Assembly: GCA_965115885.1 (NCBI GenBank)
Contig: OZ220479.1
Coordinates: 1,736,001-1,800,000 of the forward strand
Length of the DNA: 64,000 nt
Direction: 5' to 3'
Source of the DNA: BD2-11 sp965115885
Lineage (GTDB): Bacteria; Gemmatimonadota; Gemmatimonadetes; Longimicrobiales; Gaopeijiaceae
The translations under genes were made by a program, and so were the position numbers. Positions 26,226 to 35,570 of this stretch are shown here, in pieces. Under the pieces are notes generated by a model. The model did not search any database. It was not told the origin of the DNA and saw only the letters and a program-made list of their open reading frames with translations. The stretch's first letter is position 1; the number at the start of each line of letters is the position of its first letter.

Positions 26226-28970
26226 TCAAGGTTGGGAATCCCACAGCGTCGCCTCCCGGACCGGAGCCCGAGGCCCGCTCCGGCCGAGGTGGTTCTGGAG
26301 TTTTTCGAGCATGGATCTCTCTTCGGATCCCGGCGCCGCCATTTCCAGCACGGCCTGCACGACGCCGGCGAACGTTTCGCTCTTGCGGAGTCCGCGCACG
26401 TCCAGGAACTCGTCGATCCGGGCCGGATCCCCCTTCTTCCAGATCCGCATGGCCCGATGGAGGCTGTCGATGAGCGGAGCCGCTCCGCCCTCCGCCCCGG
26501 ACGATCCGATCTTGCGTCGGCTCCAGCGCTTCAGCCGGAGTTCGCTGCCCGATCCTCCCGACGCATCGTCGTCGGTCGATTTCGCCTTCCCGCGCACCAG
26601 CAGATCGTGACGGCCCAACAGGTCGGCGTCCCTGAAGTTGCAGGAGAGCGCGTAGAGGATGACCGCGCCCGCCGACGCCCCGGCCATGCCGAAGTCGTGT
26701 CGGTGCAGGAGATAGTAGGTCGTGAGCTCGTCGAGATCGCCCGCGGCGCCGTCCCCCTGCGAGAGAAGCCGACCCACGACGAAGCCGACGACGATGCGGC
26801 GGACGCCCGCCAGGAACTCGCCGACGTGCATGGGGCGTCCGCCGACGCCGCGTTTGACCACCGGGTACCGGCTGAACGCCTCGAGCGCCGGGCCGGTCGC
26901 CGACCACACGAAGTCGGGCCCGCGGATGCCCGCGTCCCAGAAGTCGCGGAGCTTCCCCGCGATCCGTTCCCGCATCTCCTCCAGCACGGTGGACTCCCAC
27001 CCGGGTCGGGTCGCGGCGCGCTTCCGGCAGACGAGCCAGATGGAGGAGGCGAGCGCGGCGGATTCCATGGCCCGTTGCCGGTTCTGCATTTCGGTCTGGA
27101 TGGGCCATGACCCGGTGGCCGCGAACCCGGAGCGGATCAACGCGGAGACGAGCGTTTCCCAAGCGTCCGGGTTCTTGTTGGCGAAGACGACGACCATGCG
27201 CCCATCGTCCCGGAGCGCCTCGTGGCACCGCGCGAAAGCGCGGGCCATTCCGTCCTCGTAGTTCTTCTTGGAAGCCTGCCTGTCGCCTTCGAAGCGGCTG
27301 GCGTCGTCGATCAGTTCGCCGTCGCCTTCTTCCGCCCGCCACTTCGGACCGAGCGGCTCGGCGAAAACCTCGCCGATCTCCGGCGAGACGCCGTCGAGCG
27401 CGCGCCGCAGCCACACCTGAAAGAAATCCATCAGGTCGGAATAGGGGATCGCGTCGTAGTAGGGCGGGTCGGTGCACACGAGATCGATGCTGCCGGGCGG
27501 CGGAGCCAGGGCGCTGCGCGCGGTGACCTGCGGAGCGGGGCTCCCGGAAACGGCGGGAAGCGCGTGGTCCAGGTAGCGGGCGACCCAGTCGAGTATCGCC
27601 ATGAATCCGCCCGTGGTCTCCGAGAGCGGGTCGACCTCGCAGAAGTCCCAGACCATGGGGAGGGCGAAGCGGGCGTAGGTTTGTCTTAGGTTCTCCCTAC
27701 CGTTGTCCCAAGTGCAGATCGAGCTGCTGTAGTCGGCGAGTTTGCTCAGTGCGCATGCCAGATACGCCGTCAGCGCCTCCCGCCACTCCTCCCGATAGCC
27801 GTGCCCGGCGATTTCCTCCCGCACCGCGCGGATCTCGCGCAGCAACGTGCCGAGGGCGAGGAGCTGACGGTCGGTGAAAAGGCTTCCCCAAGTGTCGAAG
27901 CCGTAGCGTTGGACCCTGGTTCCAAGGCTGCCTTCCTCGGGCATGGGTTCGTTGGGCAGCCCGAACGGAACGGCATCGTAAAGCGCTTCGATTTCCTCCG
28001 CATCCACCTCCGCCGCAGCCAAGTCGAGGTCGGTCGGAAGTCGGTATTCCTTGCCTTTCTGGCCATCGATCACCACGGCGACCATGCGGGCGCCCAACCG
28101 ACCGGATCGACCCTGTGCGCGCAGTTCCCTCATTCCGGCGACGGCCCCGCAACGGGGACAGGTGGCCCCGCTGCGACTCATGATTCCCTTGCCCAGCCGC
28201 TGGTCGTGCGCGCGTTTGCGGGCTACGGAACCGGTTGGCGACGGAACGTCCCGCTCGATTCCGAAGTCGACGCGGCGCGACTCCGGGTCGGGCTTCATGG
28301 TCAGCCGGACCCGCTTGACCGGGCTGCTTTTCTTGCACAACCAGCGGGTTTTCAGCAGAGGCACTTCGGAGCGGCACCCGCCGCATTCGGCCGTGCGCGT
28401 CCACAGATAGGCGACCACCGGCTTCTCCACCCAGCGGGGTCGACCGTCGTCGTCCAGATGCCGTTTGTCGAATTCGGCGTTCAGGGCGGCCGCGGACACC
28501 CGTCCGTCGTCGTCGGGCTTCAGGTACCGAGGCGGTCGTGATGCGAACTGCGGTTGGGCGTCCGGGGCGGACTTCTTCTTGCGTCCCTTGCGACGGCGCG
28601 GCTCGAAATGCGCGTACGCGGGATATCCGTCGGCCAGCTTCGCGCGCACCCGGTCGCGTACGCGCAGGCCCCAGGCCCGCACGTGCCAAGCGAAGTTCGC
28701 GCCCGTGGGCGCTTCTGCAACATGAGCGGTGGCAAGCTGCACGTCGTTCCCGTAGCTGTGGCCCAGCTCGGCGAGCGCGCGCCGCCTCCGCGTCGGGGTG
28801 TTCGCGCCCCGCGATTTGACCAGAGCGGTGGCGAACTCCCGGTCGGCGATGGCGAAGCCCGGAAGCGGTCTTTCACCCCGACCGACTCGATGCGGGTAGT
28901 GGAGCGCGCAACGAAGCACGAACCACGCGACGGGATTCAGATGGGAATTATACGCCTGCCTTGACAGCAC
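26226..28970 (-). pseudogene. DUF1156-type adenine DNA methylase, 5' truncated
   Basis: 914 codons remain open. Motif IV of an N6-adenine methyltransferase, TDPPYYDAIPYSD, is seen near residue 497, followed by RMVVVFANKNPDAWETL and family-typical C-terminal segments. CxxC pairs (ECGGC, CPRCG) suggest a zinc-binding insert near 210-290. Homology appears to start only at about residue 11 with NPVAWFVLRCALHYPHRV, a segment that in full-length relatives follows the SAM-binding motif. The N-terminal DUF1156 domain and the FxGxG SAM loop are missing. The break lies at about 28940-28950, against mobile DNA. Without motif I the product should not methylate. The ATPase partner DUF499 follows. Confidence 0.75.
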
Positions 28971-28975
28971 GGCAA
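28947..28975 (-). promoter_or_regulatory. promoter-like sequence at the methylase truncation junction
   Basis: On the minus strand TTGCCG (28970-28975) and a perfect TATAAT (28947-28952) are exactly 17 nt apart and point into the truncated methylase and DUF499 genes. It sits on the junction with mobile DNA, so it may have been created or brought in by an insertion. A plus-strand TTGACA (28961-28966) overlaps it but has no well-placed -10. Confidence 0.5.
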
Positions 28976-29007
28976 GATCATGCCACCTTCAATCTACGCT
29001 AAGAGCA

Positions 29008-29128
29008 ATGCAATGAAGGGGTTGCATGGTAGCGAAGGGACCGGAAAAGCACCACCGGAAAGGCATCACGATGTTGCAGGTTGCGGCGATGTTCGCAACT
29101 GAGGAAATCGGGTTCCTCGCTTTTTTTT
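29008..29128 (+). ncRNA. candidate structured non-coding RNA ending in a terminator
   Basis: Serial stem-loops lie in about 120 nt: ATGCAA/TTGCAT (29008-29013 with 29022-29027), a weaker CCGG/CCGG, GTTGCG/CGCAAC (29080-29085 with 29094-29099), then immediately GAGGAA/TTCCTC (29101-29106 with 29113-29118) and eight T residues. The last is a textbook intrinsic terminator. No protein fits the stretch. No clear plus-strand promoter was found, so this could equally be the 3' end of a longer transcript from the lost methylase neighbour region. Confidence 0.45.
29101..29128 (+). terminator. strong intrinsic terminator
   Basis: A six-base-pair GAGGAA/TTCCTC stem with a six-base loop is followed after GC by TTTTTTTT, in an otherwise GC-rich stretch. 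It is oriented on the plus strand, opposite to the methylase, and ends the candidate ncRNA. Confidence 0.75.
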
Positions 29129-29292
29129 GTGGATTGCTGTAGGTTTGGGGCCGCCGTGCTGGATGCGTGCCGGTGGTGGAATCCGGCCGTCGGCAGGCAA
29201 GCGTTTCGCGTCTCCGCCAGGGTCGGTTGACCGCCCCTCGGCGACATGTGCCAACGGACGGGATGGACGTCGAGATTTCGGGCATCGAAGAT

Positions 29293-29485
29293 AGTCTATT
29301 CCAACGCGGTGATGAGCCCGAACGCGGGGGTGTTGCGGGGGTAGGATGAGCGGCCCGAGATCCGAGGCGTCGTGGGCGTGAAACGGACGTATCAACATCC
29401 CCTCCGGAGCCGAGCCGTGCAACCGGATCGGGGGTTCATGGACGCACGCGAGCCGTTGGGCGGCACCCCTTCACGAGCGGCTGCG
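29293..29485 (+). repeat. 193-bp direct repeat D, copy 1
   Basis: Starts AGTCTATTCCAACGCGGTGA and matches 35655-35847 with only scattered substitutions (about nine in ten bases identical by eye), in the same orientation. Copy 2 begins exactly where the right inverted repeat of the NACHT cassette ends. No gene is evident within it. Confidence 0.85.
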
Positions 29486-29631
29486 GCGATGACGTGCACG
29501 CGGCGGACTGGGTGGGTGATCCGATCTTGGATGTCTTCCCCGCCCGTCACCCCCCCTGACAAGTGCAGTTGGGGTTGGTTTTGGGGTTGCCGTCGGCCTG
29601 GGGCGGGCGCGGCCGGTGCGTGGACTTCCGC

Positions 29632-29726
29632 GTGGAAGGTGTTGACCTTCAGGCGCATAGAGCGCCTGTCCATTCTCGCCGAAAGGTCGGCGTCCACGGC
29701 GATGCGTCGGGATCGCCGGAAGTTGC
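29632..29726 (+). repeat. 95-bp repeat E, copy 1
   Basis: Matches 30025-30118 in direct orientation. Both carry the small palindrome AGGCGC-ATAGA-GCGCCT followed by GTCCATTC and GGTCGGCGTCCA. Origin is unknown; it is probably a duplicated remnant of a mobile element. Confidence 0.75.
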
Positions 29727-29830
29727 CCAAAGGAACGCCGTTAGGCGGTCGGGGGAAGCGAGCGTTTCGGATCCGAAGTCGAGTGTCAGCGTGACAGCGC
29801 GGTAGCGGTGCGACCCGGGTCAACGCTCGA

Positions 29831-29898
29831 ACGGGCTTCGGCCCGTGCGATCCGCAGCATGCGAAGCTTCCCCCCCGAACTGTGGGCCGCCACAGTTC
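29831..29898. other. two perfect hairpins (UUCG tetraloop and 9-bp stem)
   Basis: ACGGGC-TTCG-GCCCGT at 29831-29846 is a six-bp stem with the very stable TTCG loop. GAACTGTGG-GCCG-CCACAGTTC at 29877-29898 is a perfect nine-bp stem. They lie 30 bp apart with no coding sequence, which suggests a structured RNA or DNA-hairpin recombination site. No T tract follows either. Confidence 0.45.
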
Positions 29899-30024
29899 GC
29901 CAGCCTCGCGCCGACACGTGGACAGGAGGGCCAGCGCGCGGGTCGACCTGCGTCACGGGTCGGCGGGTCGGCCCGTCCCTTTGAAGGGAGACGTCAGCGC
30001 GTCGAACCTCGCGCGATCCCGTCT

Positions 30025-30118
30025 AGGTGAAAGGTGTTGATGTTCAGGCGCATAGAGCGCCTGTCCATTCCCGCTGCAAGGTCGGCGTCCATCGCGATCA
30101 ATCAGGATCGCCAGAGTC
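30025..30118 (+). repeat. 95-bp repeat E, copy 2
   Basis: Direct repeat of 29632-29726 with the same internal AGGCGC/GCGCCT palindrome. Substitutions are scattered rather than clustered. Confidence 0.75.
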
Positions 30119-30164
30119 CATCGGACTCCCCGAGGAAGCCGCAGCGATCCGCCCCTCGGACGCA

Positions 30165-30486
30165 CGGCCGGTGGTTCGCATCACGGTAAGGAATCGTCTA
30201 ACGTCAACTAGGACTGCACGATCTGCCGCCTTACCGTCCACCAACTGGTCGGAGTCCGTCTTGTCGAAATGGCTGGAATGCCAGCCCGAAAAGCGGGAGT
30301 CGCAGTGGTGCGAGCCTCAACCCGGGTGGCTCAGCAGAAGGCGGTGGCGGTGATCGAGGGTGCGAGTCGGCGTCCGAAGGGGGGCAAAAGCGGGACGGGG
30401 CCGCAAGCGGAGGTTGTCGAGAACTTGGTGGACCGTGACTCCCCGGCTGCGGGTCTCGACAAACATCACGTACGTGCCCACCGGCG
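30165..30486 (+). repeat. structured repeat R, full copy a
   Basis: About 320 bp shared with 39741-40060 and, for its first half, with 30711-30880. It begins near GTGGTTCGCATCACGGTAAGG. Stem GGTAAGG/CCTTACC (30185-30191 with 30229-30235) is preserved in the other copies by paired changes. A second stem GGCTGG-AATG-CCAGCC and a CCCG-AAAAG-CGGG hairpin follow. No convincing protein frame is conserved across copies. Confidence 0.7.
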
Positions 30487-30570
30487 ATGACAGCACCGTT
30501 TGGGGCAGGGACGCCTCGGCGTTAGCGTCAGGCAGAAGGCCGGGGGGAACCGGTTGAGACGGCGCTCGAG

Positions 30571-30706
30571 TTGGCGTTTCTGCACACTTGGAGTCTGACG
30601 CGTTTTCGGGGCCTGCAGCTGGCGGCCGGCGTCGGCGCTGGGACCTCGAGGGGGTGTCTTGGAGCGAACTCGTTGGTTACGCGTTCCTGGTCCACTTCAA
30701 CCGGGG
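30571..30706 (+). mobile_element. IS21-family left-end fragment
   Basis: About 136 bp closely matching 36518-36657, the left-end leader of the intact IS21-family element upstream of istA. It includes TTGGCGTTT, the TGCACAC terminal-repeat unit and the region up to the istA ribosome-binding site. It stops just before the istA ATG, where repeat R copy b begins. It is a relic of a second insertion of the same or a sister element. Confidence 0.75.
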
Positions 30707-30710
30707 AGGC

Positions 30711-30880
30711 GGACGGCCAGTGGTTCGCATCACGGTAGGGAATCGTCTAACGTCAATCAGGACTGCATGATCTGCCGCCCTACCACTACCAATTGTCCAA
30801 TTGCGTCTTGTCAAAATGGCTGGAAGGTCGGCCCGAAAAGCGGGAATTCGGGTGGTGCGGGTGCTTGGAGCCAGAGGCGG
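30711..30880 (+). repeat. structured repeat R, partial copy b
   Basis: First half of repeat R, starting against the IS21 fragment. The main stem is GGTAGGG/CCCTACC (30734-30740 with 30778-30784), at the same 44-nt spacing as the other copies but with both strands of the stem changed together. The copy then diverges. Confidence 0.7.
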
Positions 30881-30944
30881 CAACCTCTGACGGGCGATCT
30901 CGGTGACCGGGTGCGGGAAAATCGCACGCCCGGGTTGATGGGCG

Positions 30945-31027
30945 GGGGCTGGAAACGCGGCCATGGGAGTCGGCCTTGGAGGACCGGAGCGAAAGCTAAC
31001 CGGGGCAGACCTACCGGACCGTAAAGC
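30945..31027 (+). repeat. left inverted repeat of the NACHT cassette
   Basis: Reverse complement of 35571-35654 over about 83 bp, about 80% identical by eye and best in the outer 55 bp (CTGGAAACGCGGCCATGGGA, then GGAGGACCGGAGCGAAAGCT). The unit lies outside the NACHT/nuclease gene, and its partner lies 60 bp after the gene's stop. Confidence 0.8.
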
Positions 31028-31294
31028 TGGCGCGCCAGCCCCCCGACCTGACCGCACTCGCGTTGGAGGGCGAACGCCTGGGGAAGCGTTGGGCGTGGGC
31101 CTGGAATGAGAGGGTCCGGCGCGTTGAGATGGACGTGATCGGAACCGGCGAACCGGCGGCAGTGCTCGCCCGAGGCGACGCGGCGCCGGTTGCCTCGGTT
31201 GTTCCATCGGGCGGGGCTTGCCGGAAAAGCCGAGGTTGCCCCCGACCTGTCCAACGAATTAGGACCACCTCACTTGGGGTGCGAATGCGGAAGG

Positions 31295-31323
31295 TTGCAC
31301 ATCGTCGGCAGAAGTCGTATCGT
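31295..31323 (+). promoter_or_regulatory. candidate promoter of the NACHT-nuclease gene
   Basis: TTGCAC (31295-31300) and TATCGT (31318-31323) are separated by 17 nt, 49 bp upstream of the ATG at 31372. It lies inside the inverted-repeat-bounded cassette, so the gene would carry its own promoter. Confidence 0.4.
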
Positions 31324-31371
31324 GGTATCGGAGTTTCCGTTGACGTCCATACACGACAGGTTCAAGATGTC

Positions 31372-34300
31372 ATGATTCACTTTGCCGCGCGTACTTGCAC
31401 AATAATGCGGAAACGCAGACGGGAGATCACGTCGAGCAAATCGCACGACCTTGAATCTCAACCGCTAGCGTCGTTTCGGGGCGAGGCGGTGTATGTGTTG
31501 CTTGGCCCACCGGGGTCGGGGAAGACGGAGGCGTTCAGGCGCGAGGCCGAACGAGAACATGGACTCTACATCACTGCGCGCAACTTTATTACATTCAATT
31601 TTGATCCCGAGTGGGAACGCAAGACACTCTTCATCGATGGCCTCGACGAGATGCGGGCCGGAGCCACTGATAGACGTACGCCATTCGACGCAATCCGAAG
31701 GAAACTCCATTGTATGAGCTGTCCCCGGTTACGGCTTTCGTGTAGGGAGGCAGACTGGTTCGGTGCTACCGACAGGGAGCGACTAGAGGAGGCTATGCCC
31801 CATCGTAACGTACAGGTGTTGCGGCTTGATCCACTGTCGGATCAAGGAGTCCTCGAGATCCTCGAACGGAATCATGGGGTCGAAGATCCGGCGGCTTTCG
31901 TGGCGGTTGCCCGTGAAAGGGGCGTCGCAAGCCTGCTCTCGAATCCACAGAACCTGCGAATGCTCACGGAAGCAGTGGACGATGCGGGTGATTGGCCACG
32001 AACAAAGACAGAGACCTTCGACATGGCCTGTCGAAAGCTGGTCTCCGAAAAGAACCACGACCACCGGATTGCGTTGCCCAGCAGCGCCAGTACGCAAGCG
32101 TTGATGGACGGTGCCGGCCACCTGTGCGCCCTGTTGCTACTGGCCGGCAAAGATGGCGTCACTCTTCCCGGAACTGCATCAGACGGGAACTACCCAGATA
32201 TTAGTGGAATATCCATTGTTGATCGTTCTTGTCGCGTGGTGGCCACCAACCTGTTCGCTTCGCAGTCCGAAGGCCGCATGGTCCCCGTGCACAGGCATGT
32301 GGCCGAGTTCGTAGCAGCACGATATCTTGCCAATCTGATCGCCGGTGGGCTACCGGTTTGCAGAATCCTCTCGCTCATGACGGGATTCGACGGCGGCGTC
32401 ATCTCGGAATTTCGCGGCCTTGCCGCTTGGCTGGCAGTCTGCAGCAAACCCGCCCGTGAGGCACTCATCAGACGCGACCCGATTGGCGTGGTCCGCTACG
32501 GCGACGCGGAGACCTTTAGCGTTTACGATAAAGCGCAAGTCTTCCGCGCTTTGCGAGCGGAAACGGTGCGGAATCCGTGGCTGGCCAGCCAGATTCCTCT
32601 GGACTCACTATGGGGACGCCTCGTCGATCCTTGCCTAGAGCCGGAGCTCAATCGCGCTCTCGCTGATCCCGCACGGGATGAGGCACATCAGTCATTTGTT
32701 TTGCTGATCCTTGCTGCAATCAGCTCCCGGCCAGTTGTTCCCGGAGTTGGTGACACCCTGATGGCCATTGTTCGGGACACCTCTTGGCCAACGATGCACC
32801 GGTGCGCCGCAGTGGAGGCATATGCGCAAAACCGCCGGCGCGACCACCAGGGACTTTCCGCTCTCCAGAGCCTTATCAACGACGTCTACTCAAGCAAGGT
32901 GCCGACCCTAGACGATGATCTGCTGGGTACCTTGCTGACGGAACTCTATCCCGATGAACTGACACCATGTGATCTCGTTGGCTTTCTGAGAAAGCCGGCG
33001 CAATCTGGACATTTTACACGTTACGTTGCGTTCTGGCTGGATGGATTGATCAAGAGCTCCACGGTCGCGCAAATGGCCCAACTGCTCGATCTGCTCAGGA
33101 CGCCGATGAAAAAGGCGCGAACGGAAGCGGGGAATGCACGACCGCACGTCAATGTCGTTGGTTTCCCGGCGCAAGTGCCACTGGCATTGTTGCGACACCT
33201 CCTCGAGAATGCACCCGAAAGCGTTTCTCGGAAACAAGTACTGCACTGGCTGGATTTCGCGGGCTGGATCAGGGAAGGGCAGAGTGTCTCCTTCGTAAAC
33301 AGGGTCACCAACGCGGAGTTTTTTAGCAACTGGCTCGGTGCTCATCCGGAAATACAGAAAGCCATCATCGAGAAAGGAGCAAACAGATGCCCGGAGGCAC
33401 ACGATCCGTTCCGTTGGATGCACAGAGTCAAGCAGAGTCTATTCGAGGCAACACTACCGCCCGACTATGCTGTCTGGTGCGCGGATCAAGCACTAATTGC
33501 CGGCAATGGCAATATAGCAAGATGGTTTGTCGGAGAGGCGGCGGCGTTTATCCATTACCAATTCACATCTGATGCTCCAGAGAAGAAGAAAGTCGCCTGC
33601 AAATTACAGAGCGATGCCCGTTTATTGATGATGTTCGAGAAGATACTACTAGTACACATGGAGAGCCAGGATCAACTCATGCAACAAGATGGGAGCTCAC
33701 ATTCCCATCCACTAACGAACGATGGGCGTTTCGACGAGCTACGTAAATACACAAGAGCCAACGTGAGCACGCTACGCGCCAACCAGTGTCTGCCAGCACT
33801 GCTCAATCACCTTGCGATGGCCTACCTTGACAACTTCCTTGATGTGCGCGGCGAAACGCCTGAGGACCGACTTCGATGCCTGCTCGGCCCGGATGATACG
33901 CTACTGTGTGCCGCGCGTACCGGCCTGCGAGGTGCAATACACCGGACAGATCTTCCCACATGGATCAAGATCCTAGAACTGGCTGACAATAAGCAGACGC
34001 ATCTCTTGGCGTACCCGTTCATGATTGGACTCGACGAGTGCTCTCGGACTGAGAACGAAGAAATCCAACTGACTGAACACCAGATTCGCTTGGGCCTTTC
34101 CATTCATCTTGCGGTTCCACGACTTTCTCACATGCACAGCACGGAGCACCCACCGCGTTGGCTGTGCACCGCCGTGGCGAAACGGGCAGACGTTGTCGCT
34201 ACGACATGGAGCTACTGCGTCCGCCGACAACTTCGAAAAGGTGTGGAAATCCTCCCGGACACCTACCCATTGTCCCATGCGGCCGCATATGCGCCCTTGG

Positions 34301-35508
34301 CATCCAAGGTTTCTCTTCCAATCCTGAGTACCTTTCCAGTCCGGTGCAGGGCGAGACAGTTGTCGATTTTGAAAGATCTGCTTCATGCCGCCTTACGTCA
34401 TGCCGACAAAGCACAACTCCTGAAATTGATCGAAGAAAAGCTCGCTTGCAAGAGCATGAACTCTGGCCAGAAGGTGTACTGGCTTGCGGCCGGACTGTTT
34501 GCGAGGTCTGAAATCTACGGCGAGCGGCTGGTATCGTATGTATCCGGAAAGCGTCGGGCGCTCCGGATATGCCGATTGATGGAAATGACATTGGATCCAC
34601 GCTCCGCGCCGTTGGCGATGAGCGCGACAACCCTTAAATGGCTTGTTCACCTGATTGGGCCACATTCTTCCGCGCCGCCGAGGAGCGGAGAAATCTATTC
34701 GGTGACGTTGCCGATACAAGCGCATCACCGTCTTTGCGGCTTCATCGACCGGCTTGCGGAGGATGCTTCACTCGAGGCCATGCATGCACTCGAGTCACTG
34801 GCTTCGGACGACCGGCTCGTCAACTGGCGGCCGATGCTTCTTGATCGCCTCCATAAACAGATGAGTATTCTCCGGAAAACCACCTACCAGCACCCGACTC
34901 TTGAACAGGTGGCCGAGGTCTTAGACAACGGCCCACCTGCCAACGCGGCGGATCTCTGGGCCCTCACCGTCGATGTGCTACACCAGATTTCCGAGGATAT
35001 CCGAAATGGGGCGACATCGGATTGGCATCAGTACTGGAACGTCGACCGATACGACCGGCCAGAAGTACCGAAACCGGAAAACGCCTGTAGGAATGCCTTG
35101 TTGTCCAAATTGGAGCAAGCGTTGGCCCCCTTCAAGGTTGACAGCACAGGAGAAGGTTCGTATGCGGACAGTAGACGCTCTGACATTCGCATCTCCATCC
35201 CAGGATACAACATCCCGATCGAGATCAAGCGGAGCTGTCACGCCAAATTGTGGAGCTCTGTAAACACCCAGCTCATCGACATGTACACCCGCGACCCCGA
35301 CACCGACGGATACGGAATATATCTAGTTTTCTGGTTCGGAGAGGCCATCCATTGCAAACCTAAACTTGAACCGGCGTCGAAAAGAAAGCCGCAGTCACCG
35401 GAAGAACTTCGAGAAGCACTGGTAGACCGGCTGAATTGGCAGGAGCGCCGAAAGATCGCGGTCTGCGTGATCGATGTGTCGAACCCGAGAGATCAGACGG
35501 AGGTTTGA
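31372..35508 (+). CDS. NACHT/STAND NTPase with C-terminal PD-(D/E)XK nuclease
   Basis: 1378 residues. The P-loop is almost at the N-terminus: Walker A LLGPPGSGKTEAFRREAE (44-60) and Walker B TLFIDGLDEMRAG (85-97), the NACHT-like hhhDGLDE form. A long all-helical, leucine-rich middle of about 900 residues looks like HEAT/TPR-type sensor repeats. The C-terminus carries a nuclease core: SDIRISI (Asp1271), IPIEIKR (Glu1284-x-Lys1286), then a LWSSVNTQLIDMYTRD helix and GYGIYLVFWFG strand, a clear PD-(D/E)XK arrangement. The frame is open further upstream, but ATG 31372 fits the start of protein-like sequence. Likely an NLR-like anti-phage sensor-effector that cuts DNA on activation (inference). 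The effector is at the C-terminus rather than the N-terminus as in Avs proteins. Confidence 0.78.
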   Translation: MIHFAARTCTIMRKRRREITSSKSHDLESQPLASFRGEAVYVLLGPPGSGKTEAFRREAEREHGLYITARNFITFNFDPEWERKTLFIDGLDEMRAGATDRRTPFDAIRRKLHCMSCPRLRLSCREADWFGATDRERLEEAMPHRNVQVLRLDPLSDQGVLEILERNHGVEDPAAFVAVARERGVASLLSNPQNLRMLTEAVDDAGDWPRTKTETFDMACRKLVSEKNHDHRIALPSSASTQALMDGAGHLCALLLLAGKDGVTLPGTASDGNYPDISGISIVDRSCRVVATNLFASQSEGRMVPVHRHVAEFVAARYLANLIAGGLPVCRILSLMTGFDGGVISEFRGLAAWLAVCSKPAREALIRRDPIGVVRYGDAETFSVYDKAQVFRALRAETVRNPWLASQIPLDSLWGRLVDPCLEPELNRALADPARDEAHQSFVLLILAAISSRPVVPGVGDTLMAIVRDTSWPTMHRCAAVEAYAQNRRRDHQGLSALQSLINDVYSSKVPTLDDDLLGTLLTELYPDELTPCDLVGFLRKPAQSGHFTRYVAFWLDGLIKSSTVAQMAQLLDLLRTPMKKARTEAGNARPHVNVVGFPAQVPLALLRHLLENAPESVSRKQVLHWLDFAGWIREGQSVSFVNRVTNAEFFSNWLGAHPEIQKAIIEKGANRCPEAHDPFRWMHRVKQSLFEATLPPDYAVWCADQALIAGNGNIARWFVGEAAAFIHYQFTSDAPEKKKVACKLQSDARLLMMFEKILLVHMESQDQLMQQDGSSHSHPLTNDGRFDELRKYTRANVSTLRANQCLPALLNHLAMAYLDNFLDVRGETPEDRLRCLLGPDDTLLCAARTGLRGAIHRTDLPTWIKILELADNKQTHLLAYPFMIGLDECSRTENEEIQLTEHQIRLGLSIHLAVPRLSHMHSTEHPPRWLCTAVAKRADVVATTWSYCVRRQLRKGVEILPDTYPLSHAAAYAPLASKVSLPILSTFPVRCRARQLSILKDLLHAALRHADKAQLLKLIEEKLACKSMNSGQKVYWLAAGLFARSEIYGERLVSYVSGKRRALRICRLMEMTLDPRSAPLAMSATTLKWLVHLIGPHSSAPPRSGEIYSVTLPIQAHHRLCGFIDRLAEDASLEAMHALESLASDDRLVNWRPMLLDRLHKQMSILRKTTYQHPTLEQVAEVLDNGPPANAADLWALTVDVLHQISEDIRNGATSDWHQYWNVDRYDRPEVPKPENACRNALLSKLEQALAPFKVDSTGEGSYADSRRSDIRISIPGYNIPIEIKRSCHAKLWSSVNTQLIDMYTRDPDTDGYGIYLVFWFGEAIHCKPKLEPASKRKPQSPEELREALVDRLNWQERRKIAVCVIDVSNPRDQTEV

Positions 35509-35570
35509 AAATGAGACGGAATCCATCACTTTGCTCGTTTCGCGCGTCTGGAACGCAAGACTCGGGATGC

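Larger units (their letters stand above)
29129..31294. other. IS-fragment and repeat-filled stretch without an intact gene
   Basis: More than 2 kb without a credible coding sequence. It contains copy 1 of a 193-bp direct repeat, two copies of a roughly 95-bp repeat with a small palindrome, two perfect hairpins, two copies of the covarying R repeat, an IS21 left-end fragment and the left inverted repeat of the NACHT cassette, each listed separately. Open frames here are short and lack protein character. Confidence 0.6.

Noticed and set aside
28971..31300. CRISPR array in the repeat-rich stretch
   Set aside because: Repeats are few, long and irregularly spaced; no regularly spaced short repeats and no cas gene.
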